Shown: positions 43,933-54,828, counted from the stretch's first letter. The stretch is DNA of 64,000 nucleotides from Streptomyces sp. NBC_01408 (GCF_026340255.1 NZ_JAPEPJ010000002.1:558001-622000); one strand, 5' to 3'. The notes: a model not told the origin generated them from the letters alone. Numbers and translations: made by a program.

Positions 43933-46900
43933 TCAGGCGTCGGTGTTGATCGCCATGTGAACGAGGCTTTCCAGATCCATGGCGTCGATGGACTCTGGTG
44001 TCACAGCGTGCGGATCGGCGCCGCCAGGCGCGGCCCGCCCGCCCTGTGCTCCGGCTGCCTCCGCGGACGCACCCCCGTCGCCGAGCGCGCTGTCGAATCC
44101 GGTGAGCCGCAGCAGGGCGTCCAGGACGCCGACCTCCTTGAGGCGGGAGAGCGGAAGTGCGGCGAGGGCGGCCTGGAACTCCACTGCGGCGCCGGCCCCA
44201 CCCAGGTCGGGGGCGGCCGAGTCAGCGGCGACCTCGAGCCTGGCCTGCAGGTGCCGCGCCACGGCCCGGGGATTGGGGTGGTCGAACAACGTCACCGCGG
44301 AGAACCGCAGGCCGGTCGCCTGGCTGAGGCGGTTGCGGAGTTCGACCACGGCCACCGAGCTGAAACCGGACTCCAGGAAGCCCCGGTCCGGGGAGACCGC
44401 CTCCGGGTCAGGGTGGCCGAGCACGGTGGCCACGTGGCCGCGTACGAGACCGAGCAGGATACGCATCTGTTCGGCGTCCGACAGCCCGGCCAGGCGCCCC
44501 GCGAGCTTGTCGGCCGCGTTCGCCGGGGCGTCCTCCTGCCGAGCGGCCGCGTCCAGCCGCCGGCGCGCGGGCCGTACGAGCTGACGGAGCACGGGCAGCG
44601 GCGGAGTGCCGGCGCCGGCAAGCATCGCCAGGTCCAGGCGAGCCGGCACGCACAGGGCCCGGTCGTGCGCCACGACCGCGTCGAACAGGGCGAGGCCCTC
44701 CTCAGCGGACATCGCGATGGCGCCCTCGCGCCTGATCCGGGCCATGTCGGCCTCGGTCACCTGGCCGCCCATGCCACGGTCCTCCTCCCACAGGCCCCAG
44801 GCCGCGGAGACCGCTGGCAGACCCTGCGCGCGGCGCTCGTACGCGAGAGCGTCCAGGAAGGCGTTCGCGGCGGCGTAACTCGCCCGGCCGGCCGCTCCGA
44901 ACACCCCGGCCACCGAGGAGAACAGGACGAACGCCGAGAGGTCGATGCCGGCCGTCAGCTCGTGCAGATGCAGGGCTGCATCCACCTTGGGACGGAACAC
45001 GCCGGCCAGCCGCTCCGCGTCCAGCGACTCGATCACACCGTCATCGACGATGCCCGCGCAGTGGACCACTCCGGTGAGCGGACGGTCGTCCGGGATCGAG
45101 GCCAGCAGGCGGGCGAGGGCGTCACGATCACCCACGTCACACGCCTCCACCCGCGCCCGGGCTCCCAACTCCGCTAGCTGCGCCACGAGTTCGTTCACGC
45201 CATCGGCCGCACCGCCCCGCCGGGACACCAACAGCAGGTCCCGCACTCCGTACGCGGCCGACGCCAGGTGCAGGGCCACCAATGCACCCAGACCACCTGT
45301 GCCACCGGTCACCAACACCGTGCCCCGGGCATCGAAGGACGCCTGAGTGGTGCTGTCCGTGGATGCGGTGATTCGCGCCAAGCGCGGCACGAATGCTCTG
45401 CCGCCCCGGACCGCCGCCTGCGATTCCGCTGAGCCCAACGCGATGCGCAGCGCCGCCTCTTCGGCGGCCTCGGAGAGCCCAGGCTCCACATCGACCAGCA
45501 CCAGCCGGTCCGGATGCTCCAGCTGTGCCGACCGCACCAGACCCCATACCGGCGCCGCCGACAGATCCTCGACGCCACCATCGGAACCCACGCCCACGGC
45601 CCCACGCGTCAACACCACCAACCGGGAGTCCACGAACCGCTCGTCCGCCAGGAACTCGGTTATGGTCCGCAGCGCCCGCGCCGTCACCGCCGACGCGCCT
45701 TCCGCCGCGTCGCCGCTGTGGGCCCACACCACCAGGGGAGCAGCCCCGGAACCGTCCACCGAATCCCACACGCCCCACGCCGACGGAAGCTCCGCAGAGA
45801 CTGAGACCGAGACCGGAGTCCAGTCCACGGCGAACAGTGCGTCCCTCAACGCGTCATCGACGGACTTCAGTTCGTCCCGCCCGAGTGAACGCGTCACCAG
45901 TCGACCTACGGACAACACCGGAGCGCCCGACGCGTCCACCACCCGCACCGACACCTCACCGGCCGACGGCAGCACGCTCACCCGCACGTCGGCCCCGCCC
46001 ACGCCGAACAGCTCGACGCTCGACCAGGCCGACGGCATCCGAGCTCCGACAGCGGCCTCCGCATCCAGAGAAGCCACGCGTGACACGGCGTCCAGCAGCG
46101 CCGGGTGGATGCCGTACGTGGCCGCCTCGTCGCTCACCGAGTCCGGCAGCGTAACCTCGGCGAACGTCTCCTCACCGCGCCGCCAGGCGGCTCGTATCCC
46201 CTGGAACGCCGGGCCGAGATCGGTCTCGGCCTGCGCCATCCGCTCGTACAGGTCCTCCACCGGCAGTGGGGAGGCATCGGCAGGCGGCCATACGTCCGGT
46301 TGTACGCCCTCGAAGGCGTCCTCGGCGTTCGCCTCGCCCCCGCTGCGCGTCAGCGCGCCGGACGCGTGCAGCGTCCACTCGGCGTCGTCCGTCGCGCCGT
46401 TGGGCCTCGCGAACACCTCCACCGCCCTCCGGCCTTCCTCGTCCGCTTCCGACACGAGCACCTGGATCGACACGGCGGCGGCGAGGTCGGCGGTACCGGC
46501 TTCGTCCGGCAGCACCAGCGGCTGGTGGTAGGTCAGCCCTTCGAGGTGGGGGCACCTCACGTGATCGCCCGCCTGGAGGGCGAGTTCGACGAGTACGGAG
46601 CCGGGCAGGACAACCCGGCCGAACACCGTGTGGTCGGCCAGCCACGGCTGGTCGGCCAGGGACAGCCGGCCGGTCCACAACACACCCCGGTCATCCGGCA
46701 ACGACACCACCGCACCCAGCAGCGGATGACCAGCAGCCACCAGACCCAGACCCGCCACATCACCGGGACGCGACGGAACATCCAGCCAGAAACGCTCCCG
46801 CTGGAAGGCGTACGTCGGCAGGTCAAGGGCAACCGGCCCGGTGCCGAGCACCGTCGACCAGTCGACCTCAACACCATGTACGTACGCCTGGGCCACAGCA

Positions 46901-49900
46901 CCCAGCAGGGCACGCGGCTCCGGCGCGCTCTCGCCCCGCAGTCCGGCCACGAACACCGACGAGCGCTCCCCGTCCTCCGCCAGGCAGTCCGGTCCCAGTG
47001 CCGAGAGCACACCGTCCGGGCCCAGCTCCAGGAACGCCGTCACACCCTCGGCCTCCAGGGACCGTATTCCGTCCATGAAGCGGACCGGCTGCCGTACGTG
47101 CCGCACCCAGTACTCCGCCGAGCACACCTCGCCCGCTGCGGCGAGTGCACCGGTCACATTGGAGACCAGCGGAACACGCGGAGGGTGATACTCAAGCCCC
47201 TGCGCCACCGCGCGGAACTCCTCCAACATCCCGTCCATGTGCGACGAATGGAAAGCATGACTGACCGTCAGCCGCTTGACCCGACGGCCCCGCTTCTTCC
47301 ACCCAGCCGCAAACTCGCCCACGGCATCCTCATCACCGGACACCACGGCCGACGACGCACTGTTGACCGCCGCGATCTCCAACCGGCCACCAAAACCACC
47401 CTCGGCGAGCGAGGCCCGAACCTCCGCCTCAGCGCCCTCCACCGCGGCCATCCCGCCATCCGAACGAAGCGCCTGCATCAACCGGCCCCGCGCCCCGACC
47501 AACCGCACAGCGTCACCCAGCGACATCACACCGGCCACATGCGCCGCCGCGATCTCCCCCACCGAATGCCCGATCAGGAAGTCAGGCCGCACACCCCACG
47601 ACGACACCAACCGGAACAACGCCACCTCAACAGCGAAGATCCCCGCCTGCGCAAACACCGTCCGGTCCAACATCCCCGCAGCCGAACCACCCCCACCGAA
47701 CATCACATCCCGCAACGACCCACCGAGCTCTTCGTCAAAGAGCCCGAACATCTCATCCAACGCCTCAGCGAAAACAGGGAACACCTCATACAACTCGGCG
47801 CCCATACCGACCCGTTGACTGCCCTGCCCGGTGAACATCACCGCAGTACGCGCAGGCCCATCAGCCACCCCACGCACCAGCCCCACAACACCCTCCCCCT
47901 GAACCAGCGCGTCAAGGCCGGCGAGGAAGGCGTCGGTGTCGTCGGCGAGGACCACCGCCCGGTGCTCGAACGCCGACCGGGTGACCGCCAGCGCACGACC
48001 CACCGCCCGCACATCCAACGCCTCCTGCCGGGCCAGGTGGTCGCGCAGTCGCCGCGCCTGAGCCGCCAACGCCTCCCGCGTCCGACCCGACACCAGCCAC
48101 GGCACCAGACCGCTGCCCAGTGATACGCCCTCGACCGGAGCGTCCTCGGCGGGGCTCTGCTCCGGGGGGGTCTGTTCGAGGATGACGTGGGCGTTGGTGC
48201 CGCTGATCCCGAACGACGACACACCCGCCCGCCGCGGACGATCAGCCTCCGGCCACGGCCGCGCCTCGTCCAACAGCTTCACCGCACCCGCCGACCAGTC
48301 CACCAACGGCGTCGGCTCCCCGGCATGCAGCGTGCGCGGCAGCACACCATGCCGCATCGCCATCACCATCTTGATGACTCCACCCACGCCCGCAGCCGTC
48401 TGCGTGTGACCGAGGTTGGACTTCAACGAACCCAACCACAACGGCTGGTCAGGGCTGCGGTCCTTCCCGTAGGTGGCAAGCAGCGCCTGCGCCTCGATCG
48501 GATCACCCAGCCTGGTCCCCGTACCGTGCGCCTCCACCGCGTCCACGTCGGCCGCCGACAGTCCCGCATTCGCCAACGCCTGACGGATCACCCGCTCCTG
48601 CGCCGGACCACTCGGCGCCGTCAGCCCGTTACTCGCCCCGTCCTGATTGACCGCACTACCCCGAACCACCGCAAGCACCCGATGCCCATTACGCCGCGCA
48701 TCCGACAACCGCTCAAGCACCAGCACACCAGCACCCTCCGACCACCCAGTGCCATCCGCCCCGGCACCGAACGCCTTGCACCGACCATCCACCGACAGAC
48801 CACCCTGACGGCTGAACTCCACGAACGCTCCAGGCGTCGCCATCACGGTCACGCCGCCGGCCAGGGCGAGGGAGCTCTCGCCGCGCCGCAGCGAGTCCGC
48901 CGCCAGGTGCATCGCCACCAGCGACGACGAACACGCCGTGTCCAGCGTCATCGCAGGACCCGAAAAGCCCAGGGAGTACGAAAGGCGGCCAGAGGCCACA
49001 CTCCCGGCAGAGCCGAATCCCAGGAAGCCTTCCAACCCCTCCGGGATGTCCGGAAGCCGCGATGCGTAGTCGTGGTACATGACACCGGTGAACACGCCGG
49101 TGGCGGTGCCCACGAGCGACTTCGGGTCGATGCCCGCGTGTTCGACAGCCTCCCAGGAGGCTTCGAGCAGCAGGCGCTGCTGCGGGTCCATCGCCAGCGC
49201 CTCCCGCGGCGAAATCCCGAAGAAACCGGGGTCGAAGTCCGCGGCGTCATACAGGAAACCGCCTTCGGCCGCATACGACTTCCCCGCGGTATCCATGTCC
49301 GGGTCGAAGACATCCCGCGCATTCCAGCCGCGGTCATCGGGGAACGGACCTATGGAGTCCCGCCCGTCGAGGACCAGCTGCCACAGGTCGTCCGGGGTTC
49401 GCACGCCGCCCGGATACCGGCAGGCCATACCGACGATCACGATGGGATCGTCCGACGCTCCCGACGACACCACCGCCGCGGCGGAAACCGGACGTTCCTC
49501 CGCCTGGCCCGCGAGTTCCCGCGTCAGGTACTCGGCAATTCGTTTGGGAGTGGGGTAGTCGAAGACGAGGGTGGCCGGGAGACGAAGTCCGGTGGCCCGG
49601 TTGAGGCGGTTGCGCAGTTCGACCGCCATGAGCGAGTCGAAGCCCAGCCCCTTGAACGGGATGTCCACCCCCACCAGTTGGCCCGGGCCATAGCCCAGCA
49701 CTCCACTCACATGGCCCCGGACCACATCCAGGATCACGCGTCGGCGCTCGCCCTCGGCCAGGCCCGCGACGCGAGCCGCGAGCCCCGAGTCAGCGCTCGC
49801 GTCCTCGACCCGAGCACGCCGCACCCCACCTCGCACCAGCGACCGCAGCACCGACGGCACACCCTCCGCGTCGCGCCTCTGCAACCCCGCCAGGTCCAGA

Positions 49901-52900
49901 CGAGCCGGCACGCACAGGGCCCGGTCCTGGGCCACGACCGCGTCGAACAACGCGAGCCCCTCCTCGGCCGGCATCGGCACAGCACCCAGGTGCCTGATCC
50001 GGGCCATGTCGACCTCGGTCACCTGGCCGCCCATGCCGCGGTCCTCCTCCCACAGGCCCCAGGCTGAGGAAACCGCCGACAGACCCTGTGCACGACGCTC
50101 GTGCGCCAGGGCGTCCAGGAAGGCGTTCGCGGCGGCATAGCTCGCCTGCCCCGCACTCCCCACCACACCGGCAAACGACGAGAACAACACGAACGCCGAG
50201 AGGTCGAGGCCGGCCGTCAGCTCGTGCAGATGCAGGGCCGCCTCGGCCTTCGGCCGCAAAACACTAGCCAGTTGGGCAGGGGACAACGAGTCGAAGATTC
50301 CGTCATCGACGACGCCCGCGCAGTGGACGACGCCGGTGAGCGGACGGTCGTCGGGGATCGAGGCCAGCAGGCGTGCGAGGGCGTCACGATCACCGACGTC
50401 GCAGGCCTCTACGCGTACCCGGGCACCCAACCCCGCTATTTCCCCTACAAGTTGATCCACTCCGTCGGCCGCACCGCCCCGTCGGGACACCAGCAGCAGA
50501 TCCCGCACGTCGTACTCGGACGCCAGGTGCCGGGCCACCAGCGCGCCCAGACCACCTGTGCCACCGGTCACCAACACCGTGCCCCGAGAACCAAACAGCG
50601 CTTGGGTCGTGCTCTCCGGGGACGCAGTCACCCGCGCGAGGCGGGGCACCAACGCTCGGCCTCCCCGGACCGCCACCTGCGGCTCCCCCGAACCCAACGC
50701 GACACGCAGCGCCTCCTCTTCCGCATCCGCGGACAGCCCGGGCTCGACATCGACCAGCACCAGCCGGTCCGGATGCTCCACCTGCGCCGACCGCACCAGA
50801 CCCCACACCGGCGCCGCCGACAGATCCCGCACACCTTCATCCGGCCCCGCAGCCACGGCCCCGCGCGTCAGCACCACCAACCGCGAACCCGCGAACCGCT
50901 CATCGGCCAAGAACTGCTGCACGGTCCGGAGTGCCCGCGCCGTGACCTCCGACAGGCTCTCGGACACATCACCGCTGTGCGCCCACACCACCACCGAAGG
51001 AACCGGCACGGAACCATCGACCGAACCCCACACGCCCCACCCCGACGGCAGCTGCGCCGAGACCGGGACCGAAGTCCACTCCACGCCGAACAGCGCATCC
51101 CGCAGCCCGCCATCGGCCGACCGCAACTGCTCCCGCGCCACCGGACGCGTCACCAGCCGGCCCACCGACAACACCGGCGCACCAGCGGCGTCCACCACCC
51201 GTAGGGACACACCGCCGTCACCCGACGGCACCGTGCCCACCCGCACGACCGACCCGCCCGCACCAGCACCGGACAGCTCGACGCCCGACCACACGAACGG
51301 CAGCCGCACCTCATCAGCCGACGGATCAATCGACGTGTGCAGAGCGGTATCCAGGAGAGCAGGATGCATCACAAAGCCGGCCGACTCTTCCGCGCTCACC
51401 GACTCCGGCAGCGCGATCTCGGCGAACACCTCCTCGCCACGACGCCAGGCAGCCCGCACCCCCTGAAACACGGGCCCATACCCATACCCCAGCTCACCCA
51501 GCCGGTCGTACAGATCACTCACACCGACCGACACAGCACCCCGCGGCGGCCACACCGTGAGATCGATGTCGACGTCCCGCGAGCCGGATCCAGAGCCAAC
51601 GCCCGTCAAGGTCCCGGTAGCGTGCAGCGTCCACACCTCACGACCCAGCAAGCCGCCGTCGACATCGCCGTCCGGGCAGGAATGGACCGTCACCGCACAC
51701 CGGCCGGCCTCATCCACCCCCGCCACAGCCACCTGCAACCGCACCCCACCAACCGCGCCCAACACCAACGGCTGCTGAAGCGTCAACTCCTCCAAACGAC
51801 CACACCCCACCCGTCCACCAGCGGACAACACCAACTCCACCAACACCGCACCCGGCAACACCACCGAACCAAACACCATGTGGTCGGCCAGCCACGGCTC
51901 CCCGGACAGCGACAACCGCCCCGTCCACAACACACCCCGGTCATCCGGCAACGACACCACCGCACCCAGCAGCGGATGACCAGCAGCCACCAGACCCAGA
52001 CCCGCCACATCACCGGGACGCGACGGAACATCCAGCCAGAAACGCTCCCGCTGGAAGGCGTACGTCGGCAGGTCAAGGGCAACCGGCCCGGTGCCGAGCA
52101 CCGTCGACCAGTCGACCTCAACACCATGTACGTACGCCTGGGCCACAGCACCCAGCAGGGCACGCGGCTCCGGCGCGCTCTCGCCCCGCAGTCCGGCCAC
52201 GAACACCGACGAGCGCTCCCCGTCCTCCGCCAGGCAGTCCGGTCCCAGTGCCGAGAGCACACCGTCCGGGCCCAGCTCCAGGAACGCCGTCACACCCTCG
52301 GCCTCCAGGGACCGTATTCCGTCCATGAAGCGGACCGGCTGCCGTACGTGCCGCACCCAGTACTCCGCCGAGCACACCTCGCCCGCTGCGGCGAGTGCAC
52401 CGGTCACATTGGAGACCAGCGGAACACGCGGAGGGTGATACTCAAGCCCCTGCGCCACCGCGCGGAACTCCTCCAACATCCCGTCCATGTGCGACGAATG
52501 GAAAGCATGACTGACCGTCAGCCGCTTGACCCGACGGCCCCGCTTCTTCCACCCAGCCGCAAACTCGCCCACGGCATCCTCATCACCGGACACCACGGCC
52601 GACGACGCACTGTTGACCGCCGCGATCTCCAACCGGCCACCAAAACCACCCTCGGCGAGCGAGGCCCGAACCTCCGCCTCAGCGCCCTCCACCGCGGCCA
52701 TCCCGCCATCCGAACGAAGCGCCTGCATCAACCGGCCCCGCGCCCCGACCAACCGCACAGCGTCACCCAGCGACATCACACCGGCCACATGCGCCGCCGC
52801 GATCTCCCCCACCGAATGCCCGATCAGGAAGTCAGGCCGCACACCCCACGACGACACCAACCGGAACAACGCCACCTCAACAGCGAAGATCCCCGCCTGC

Positions 52901-54783
52901 GCAAACACCGTCCGGTCCAACATCCCCGCAGCCGAACCACCCCCACCGAACATCACATCCCGCAACGACCCACCGAGCTCTTCGTCAAAGAGCCCGAACA
53001 TCTCATCCAACGCCTCAGCGAAAACAGGGAACACCTCATACAACTCGGCGCCCATACCGACCCGTTGACTGCCCTGCCCGGTGAACATCACCGCAGTACG
53101 CGCAGGCCCATCAGCCACCCCACGCACCAGCCCCACAACACCCTCCCCCTGAACCAGCGCGTCAAGGCCGGCGAGGAAGGCGTCGGTGTCGTCGGCGAGG
53201 ACCACCGCCCGGTGCTCGAACGCCGACCGGGCGGTCGCCAGCGCACGACCCACCGCCCGCACATCCAACGCCTCCTGCCGAGCCAGGTGGTCGCGCAGTC
53301 GCCGCGCCTGAGCCGCCAACGCCTCCTCCGTGCGCCCCGACACCAGCCACGGGACCAGACCACCCGCCGCCGACTCCTGGACCACGTCGTCGCTTGCCTC
53401 GGGGACCTGTTCGAGGATGACGTGGGCGTTGGTGCCGCTGATCCCGAACGACGACACACCCGCCCGCCGCGGACGATCAGCCTCCGGCCACGGCCGCGCC
53501 TCGTCCAACAGCTTCACCGCACCCGCCGACCAGTCCACCAACGGCGTCGGCTCCCCGGCATGCAGCGTGCGCGGCAGCACACCATGCCGCATCGCCATCA
53601 CCATCTTGATGACTCCGCCCACACCCGCCGCGGCCTGGGCATGTCCGAAGTTGGACTTCAACGACCCGAGCCACAAAGGTCGTTCCGCCGGCCGGTCCTG
53701 CCCATAGGTGGCAAGCAGCGCCTGCGCCTCGATCGGATCACCCAGCCTGGTCCCCGTACCGTGCGCCTCCACCGCGTCCACGTCGGCCGCCGACAGTCCC
53801 GCATTCGCCAACGCCTGACGGATCACCCGCTCCTGCGCCGGACCACTCGGCGCCGTCAGCCCGTTACTCGCCCCGTCCTGATTGACCGCACTACCCCGAA
53901 CCACCGCAAGCACCCGATGCCCATTACGCCGCGCATCCGACAACCGCTCAAGCACCAGCACACCAGCACCCTCCGACCACCCAGTGCCATCCGCCCCGGC
54001 ACCGAACGCCTTGCACCGACCATCCACCGACAGACCACCCTGACGGCTGAACTCCGCGAACATCACCGGGCTGGACATGACCGTCACACCACCGGCCAGT
54101 GCGAGGGAGCATTCGTCCCTGCGCAGCGCCTGCACCGCCAGGTGCAGGGCGACGAGCGACGACGAGCAGGCGGTGTCGACCGTGATCGCCGGGCCCGTGA
54201 AGCCGAAGGTGTACGGCACCCGGCCGGAAACGACGCTGGCCGCCGTGCCGGTGCCGTAATACCCCTCGATCTCGTCCGGTACGGACTCCAGACCTGCGGC
54301 GTAGTCGTGGTACATCACCCCTGCGTAGACGCCCGTACGGCTGCCCTTCAGCGTGGTGATGTCGATCCCGGCGCGCTCGACCGCCTCCCAGGAGGCTTCG
54401 AGCAGCAGGCGCTGCTGCGGGTCCATCGCCAGCGCCTCACGCGGCGAAATCCCGAAGAACTGCGCGTCGAAGTCCGCGGCGCCGTACAGGAATCCGCCCT
54501 TGCGGGTCGCGCTCTTGCCGGGCCGCTCAGGGTCCGGATCGAACAGGGAGTCGGTGTCCCAGCCCCGGTCCTCGGGGAAGTCCGATACGGCGTCGCCGTT
54601 CTGGGCCACCAGCCGCCACAAGTCCTCCGGCGAGCTCACGCCGCCCGGATACCGGCAGGCCATGCCCACGATCGCGATCGGCTCGCGATCACGCTGCTCA
54701 GCGCTCTCGAGCTGCTGACGAGTCTGGTGCAGCTCCCGCGCAACCCACTTCAACTTGTTCAGCAGGTTCTTCTCATCAGTCAT
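43933..54783 (-). CDS. Type I PKS, bimodular KS-AT-DH-KR-ACP-KS-AT-DH*-KR-ACP
   Basis: 3616 residues, ATG 54781-54783. Module 1: KS about 35-460, AT about 565-900 (GHSVGE, HAFH: malonyl), DH about 930-1210 ([17 protein letters not shown]), KR about 1400-1580 ([17 protein letters not shown]-type; ASYAAANAF), ACP about 1714. Module 2: KS about 1778-2205, AT about 2315-2650 (GHSVGE, HAFH: malonyl), DH about 2680-2960, KR about 3150-3330 (IVDDG, B-type, Ser/Tyr intact), ACP about 3472 (ESGFSSVAVVEL, unusual Ser before the carrier Ser). DH2 keeps His in HTVFGRVVLP, but the second motif reads LLDAVSRV (His to Arg) and YGYGP reads TDLGP, so dehydration is doubtful. The two AT domains share about 1.3 kb of apparently identical DNA. 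The tail DAMDLESLVHMAINTDA is a docking helix. Confidence 0.95.
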   Translation of the reverse strand: MTDEKNLLNKLKWVARELHQTRQQLESAEQRDREPIAIVGMACRYPGGVSSPEDLWRLVAQNGDAVSDFPEDRGWDTDSLFDPDPERPGKSATRKGGFLYGAADFDAQFFGISPREALAMDPQQRLLLEASWEAVERAGIDITTLKGSRTGVYAGVMYHDYAAGLESVPDEIEGYYGTGTAASVVSGRVPYTFGFTGPAITVDTACSSSLVALHLAVQALRRDECSLALAGGVTVMSSPVMFAEFSRQGGLSVDGRCKAFGAGADGTGWSEGAGVLVLERLSDARRNGHRVLAVVRGSAVNQDGASNGLTAPSGPAQERVIRQALANAGLSAADVDAVEAHGTGTRLGDPIEAQALLATYGQDRPAERPLWLGSLKSNFGHAQAAAGVGGVIKMVMAMRHGVLPRTLHAGEPTPLVDWSAGAVKLLDEARPWPEADRPRRAGVSSFGISGTNAHVILEQVPEASDDVVQESAAGGLVPWLVSGRTEEALAAQARRLRDHLARQEALDVRAVGRALATARSAFEHRAVVLADDTDAFLAGLDALVQGEGVVGLVRGVADGPARTAVMFTGQGSQRVGMGAELYEVFPVFAEALDEMFGLFDEELGGSLRDVMFGGGGSAAGMLDRTVFAQAGIFAVEVALFRLVSSWGVRPDFLIGHSVGEIAAAHVAGVMSLGDAVRLVGARGRLMQALRSDGGMAAVEGAEAEVRASLAEGGFGGRLEIAAVNSASSAVVSGDEDAVGEFAAGWKKRGRRVKRLTVSHAFHSSHMDGMLEEFRAVAQGLEYHPPRVPLVSNVTGALAAAGEVCSAEYWVRHVRQPVRFMDGIRSLEAEGVTAFLELGPDGVLSALGPDCLAEDGERSSVFVAGLRGESAPEPRALLGAVAQAYVHGVEVDWSTVLGTGPVALDLPTYAFQRERFWLDVPSRPGDVAGLGLVAAGHPLLGAVVSLPDDRGVLWTGRLSLSGEPWLADHMVFGSVVLPGAVLVELVLSAGGRVGCGRLEELTLQQPLVLGAVGGVRLQVAVAGVDEAGRCAVTVHSCPDGDVDGGLLGREVWTLHATGTLTGVGSGSGSRDVDIDLTVWPPRGAVSVGVSDLYDRLGELGYGYGPVFQGVRAAWRRGEEVFAEIALPESVSAEESAGFVMHPALLDTALHTSIDPSADEVRLPFVWSGVELSGAGAGGSVVRVGTVPSGDGGVSLRVVDAAGAPVLSVGRLVTRPVAREQLRSADGGLRDALFGVEWTSVPVSAQLPSGWGVWGSVDGSVPVPSVVVWAHSGDVSESLSEVTARALRTVQQFLADERFAGSRLVVLTRGAVAAGPDEGVRDLSAAPVWGLVRSAQVEHPDRLVLVDVEPGLSADAEEEALRVALGSGEPQVAVRGGRALVPRLARVTASPESTTQALFGSRGTVLVTGGTGGLGALVARHLASEYDVRDLLLVSRRGGAADGVDQLVGEIAGLGARVRVEACDVGDRDALARLLASIPDDRPLTGVVHCAGVVDDGIFDSLSPAQLASVLRPKAEAALHLHELTAGLDLSAFVLFSSFAGVVGSAGQASYAAANAFLDALAHERRAQGLSAVSSAWGLWEEDRGMGGQVTEVDMARIRHLGAVPMPAEEGLALFDAVVAQDRALCVPARLDLAGLQRRDAEGVPSVLRSLVRGGVRRARVEDASADSGLAARVAGLAEGERRRVILDVVRGHVSGVLGYGPGQLVGVDIPFKGLGFDSLMAVELRNRLNRATGLRLPATLVFDYPTPKRIAEYLTRELAGQAEERPVSAAAVVSSGASDDPIVIVGMACRYPGGVRTPDDLWQLVLDGRDSIGPFPDDRGWNARDVFDPDMDTAGKSYAAEGGFLYDAADFDPGFFGISPREALAMDPQQRLLLEASWEAVEHAGIDPKSLVGTATGVFTGVMYHDYASRLPDIPEGLEGFLGFGSAGSVASGRLSYSLGFSGPAMTLDTACSSSLVAMHLAADSLRRGESSLALAGGVTVMATPGAFVEFSRQGGLSVDGRCKAFGAGADGTGWSEGAGVLVLERLSDARRNGHRVLAVVRGSAVNQDGASNGLTAPSGPAQERVIRQALANAGLSAADVDAVEAHGTGTRLGDPIEAQALLATYGKDRSPDQPLWLGSLKSNLGHTQTAAGVGGVIKMVMAMRHGVLPRTLHAGEPTPLVDWSAGAVKLLDEARPWPEADRPRRAGVSSFGISGTNAHVILEQTPPEQSPAEDAPVEGVSLGSGLVPWLVSGRTREALAAQARRLRDHLARQEALDVRAVGRALAVTRSAFEHRAVVLADDTDAFLAGLDALVQGEGVVGLVRGVADGPARTAVMFTGQGSQRVGMGAELYEVFPVFAEALDEMFGLFDEELGGSLRDVMFGGGGSAAGMLDRTVFAQAGIFAVEVALFRLVSSWGVRPDFLIGHSVGEIAAAHVAGVMSLGDAVRLVGARGRLMQALRSDGGMAAVEGAEAEVRASLAEGGFGGRLEIAAVNSASSAVVSGDEDAVGEFAAGWKKRGRRVKRLTVSHAFHSSHMDGMLEEFRAVAQGLEYHPPRVPLVSNVTGALAAAGEVCSAEYWVRHVRQPVRFMDGIRSLEAEGVTAFLELGPDGVLSALGPDCLAEDGERSSVFVAGLRGESAPEPRALLGAVAQAYVHGVEVDWSTVLGTGPVALDLPTYAFQRERFWLDVPSRPGDVAGLGLVAAGHPLLGAVVSLPDDRGVLWTGRLSLADQPWLADHTVFGRVVLPGSVLVELALQAGDHVRCPHLEGLTYHQPLVLPDEAGTADLAAAVSIQVLVSEADEEGRRAVEVFARPNGATDDAEWTLHASGALTRSGGEANAEDAFEGVQPDVWPPADASPLPVEDLYERMAQAETDLGPAFQGIRAAWRRGEETFAEVTLPDSVSDEAATYGIHPALLDAVSRVASLDAEAAVGARMPSAWSSVELFGVGGADVRVSVLPSAGEVSVRVVDASGAPVLSVGRLVTRSLGRDELKSVDDALRDALFAVDWTPVSVSVSAELPSAWGVWDSVDGSGAAPLVVWAHSGDAAEGASAVTARALRTITEFLADERFVDSRLVVLTRGAVGVGSDGGVEDLSAAPVWGLVRSAQLEHPDRLVLVDVEPGLSEAAEEAALRIALGSAESQAAVRGGRAFVPRLARITASTDSTTQASFDARGTVLVTGGTGGLGALVALHLASAAYGVRDLLLVSRRGGAADGVNELVAQLAELGARARVEACDVGDRDALARLLASIPDDRPLTGVVHCAGIVDDGVIESLDAERLAGVFRPKVDAALHLHELTAGIDLSAFVLFSSVAGVFGAAGRASYAAANAFLDALAYERRAQGLPAVSAAWGLWEEDRGMGGQVTEADMARIRREGAIAMSAEEGLALFDAVVAHDRALCVPARLDLAMLAGAGTPPLPVLRQLVRPARRRLDAAARQEDAPANAADKLAGRLAGLSDAEQMRILLGLVRGHVATVLGHPDPEAVSPDRGFLESGFSSVAVVELRNRLSQATGLRFSAVTLFDHPNPRAVARHLQARLEVAADSAAPDLGGAGAAVEFQAALAALPLSRLKEVGVLDALLRLTGFDSALGDGGASAEAAGAQGGRAAPGGADPHAVTPESIDAMDLESLVHMAINTDA
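46673..47981. repeat. About 1.3-kb AT-DH tract duplicated in the same gene (copy in module 2)
   Basis: This stretch covers the start of the DH and nearly the whole AT of module 2 of the bimodular PKS. It lines up at a constant offset of 5250 bases with 51923-53231 in module 1. Every line I compared was identical; clear differences begin just outside both ends. This points to recent gene conversion or duplication, and it is also a region where short-read assembly could go wrong. Confidence 0.8.
48209..48825. repeat. About 0.6-kb KS tract shared with another PKS gene (39119-39735)
   Basis: C-terminal part of the KS in module 2 of the bimodular PKS. It matches 39119-39735 in the downstream KS-AT-ACP protein at offset 9090 with one mismatch noticed. 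Two parts of it are also shared with the module 1 KS (53446-53605 and 53706-54052). Confidence 0.75.
51397..52069. repeat. DH tract shared with the upstream PKS gene (56989-57661)
   Basis: Offset 5592. It covers most of the DH in module 1 of the bimodular PKS and the last module of the 5'-truncated PKS. Neighbouring KR and ACP regions (for example 50470-50900 with 56062-56492) are also nearly identical at the same offset. Confidence 0.72.
51923..53231. repeat. About 1.3-kb AT-DH tract duplicated in the same gene (copy in module 1)
   Basis: Partner of 46673-47981 at offset 5250. Both encode malonyl-type ATs with the same GHSVGE and HAFH motifs. The identity stops at the AT-KS linker. Confidence 0.8.
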
Positions 54784-54828
54784 GTGAGGTCACTCCGCAA
54801 AGGCGTTCAGGATGGGCCGGGGGCTGGT

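Noticed and set aside
46673..53231. Regularly spaced identical blocks considered as a repeat array or CRISPR
   Set aside because: The blocks are kilobase-sized coding tracts inside PKS domains, not short repeats with spacers.
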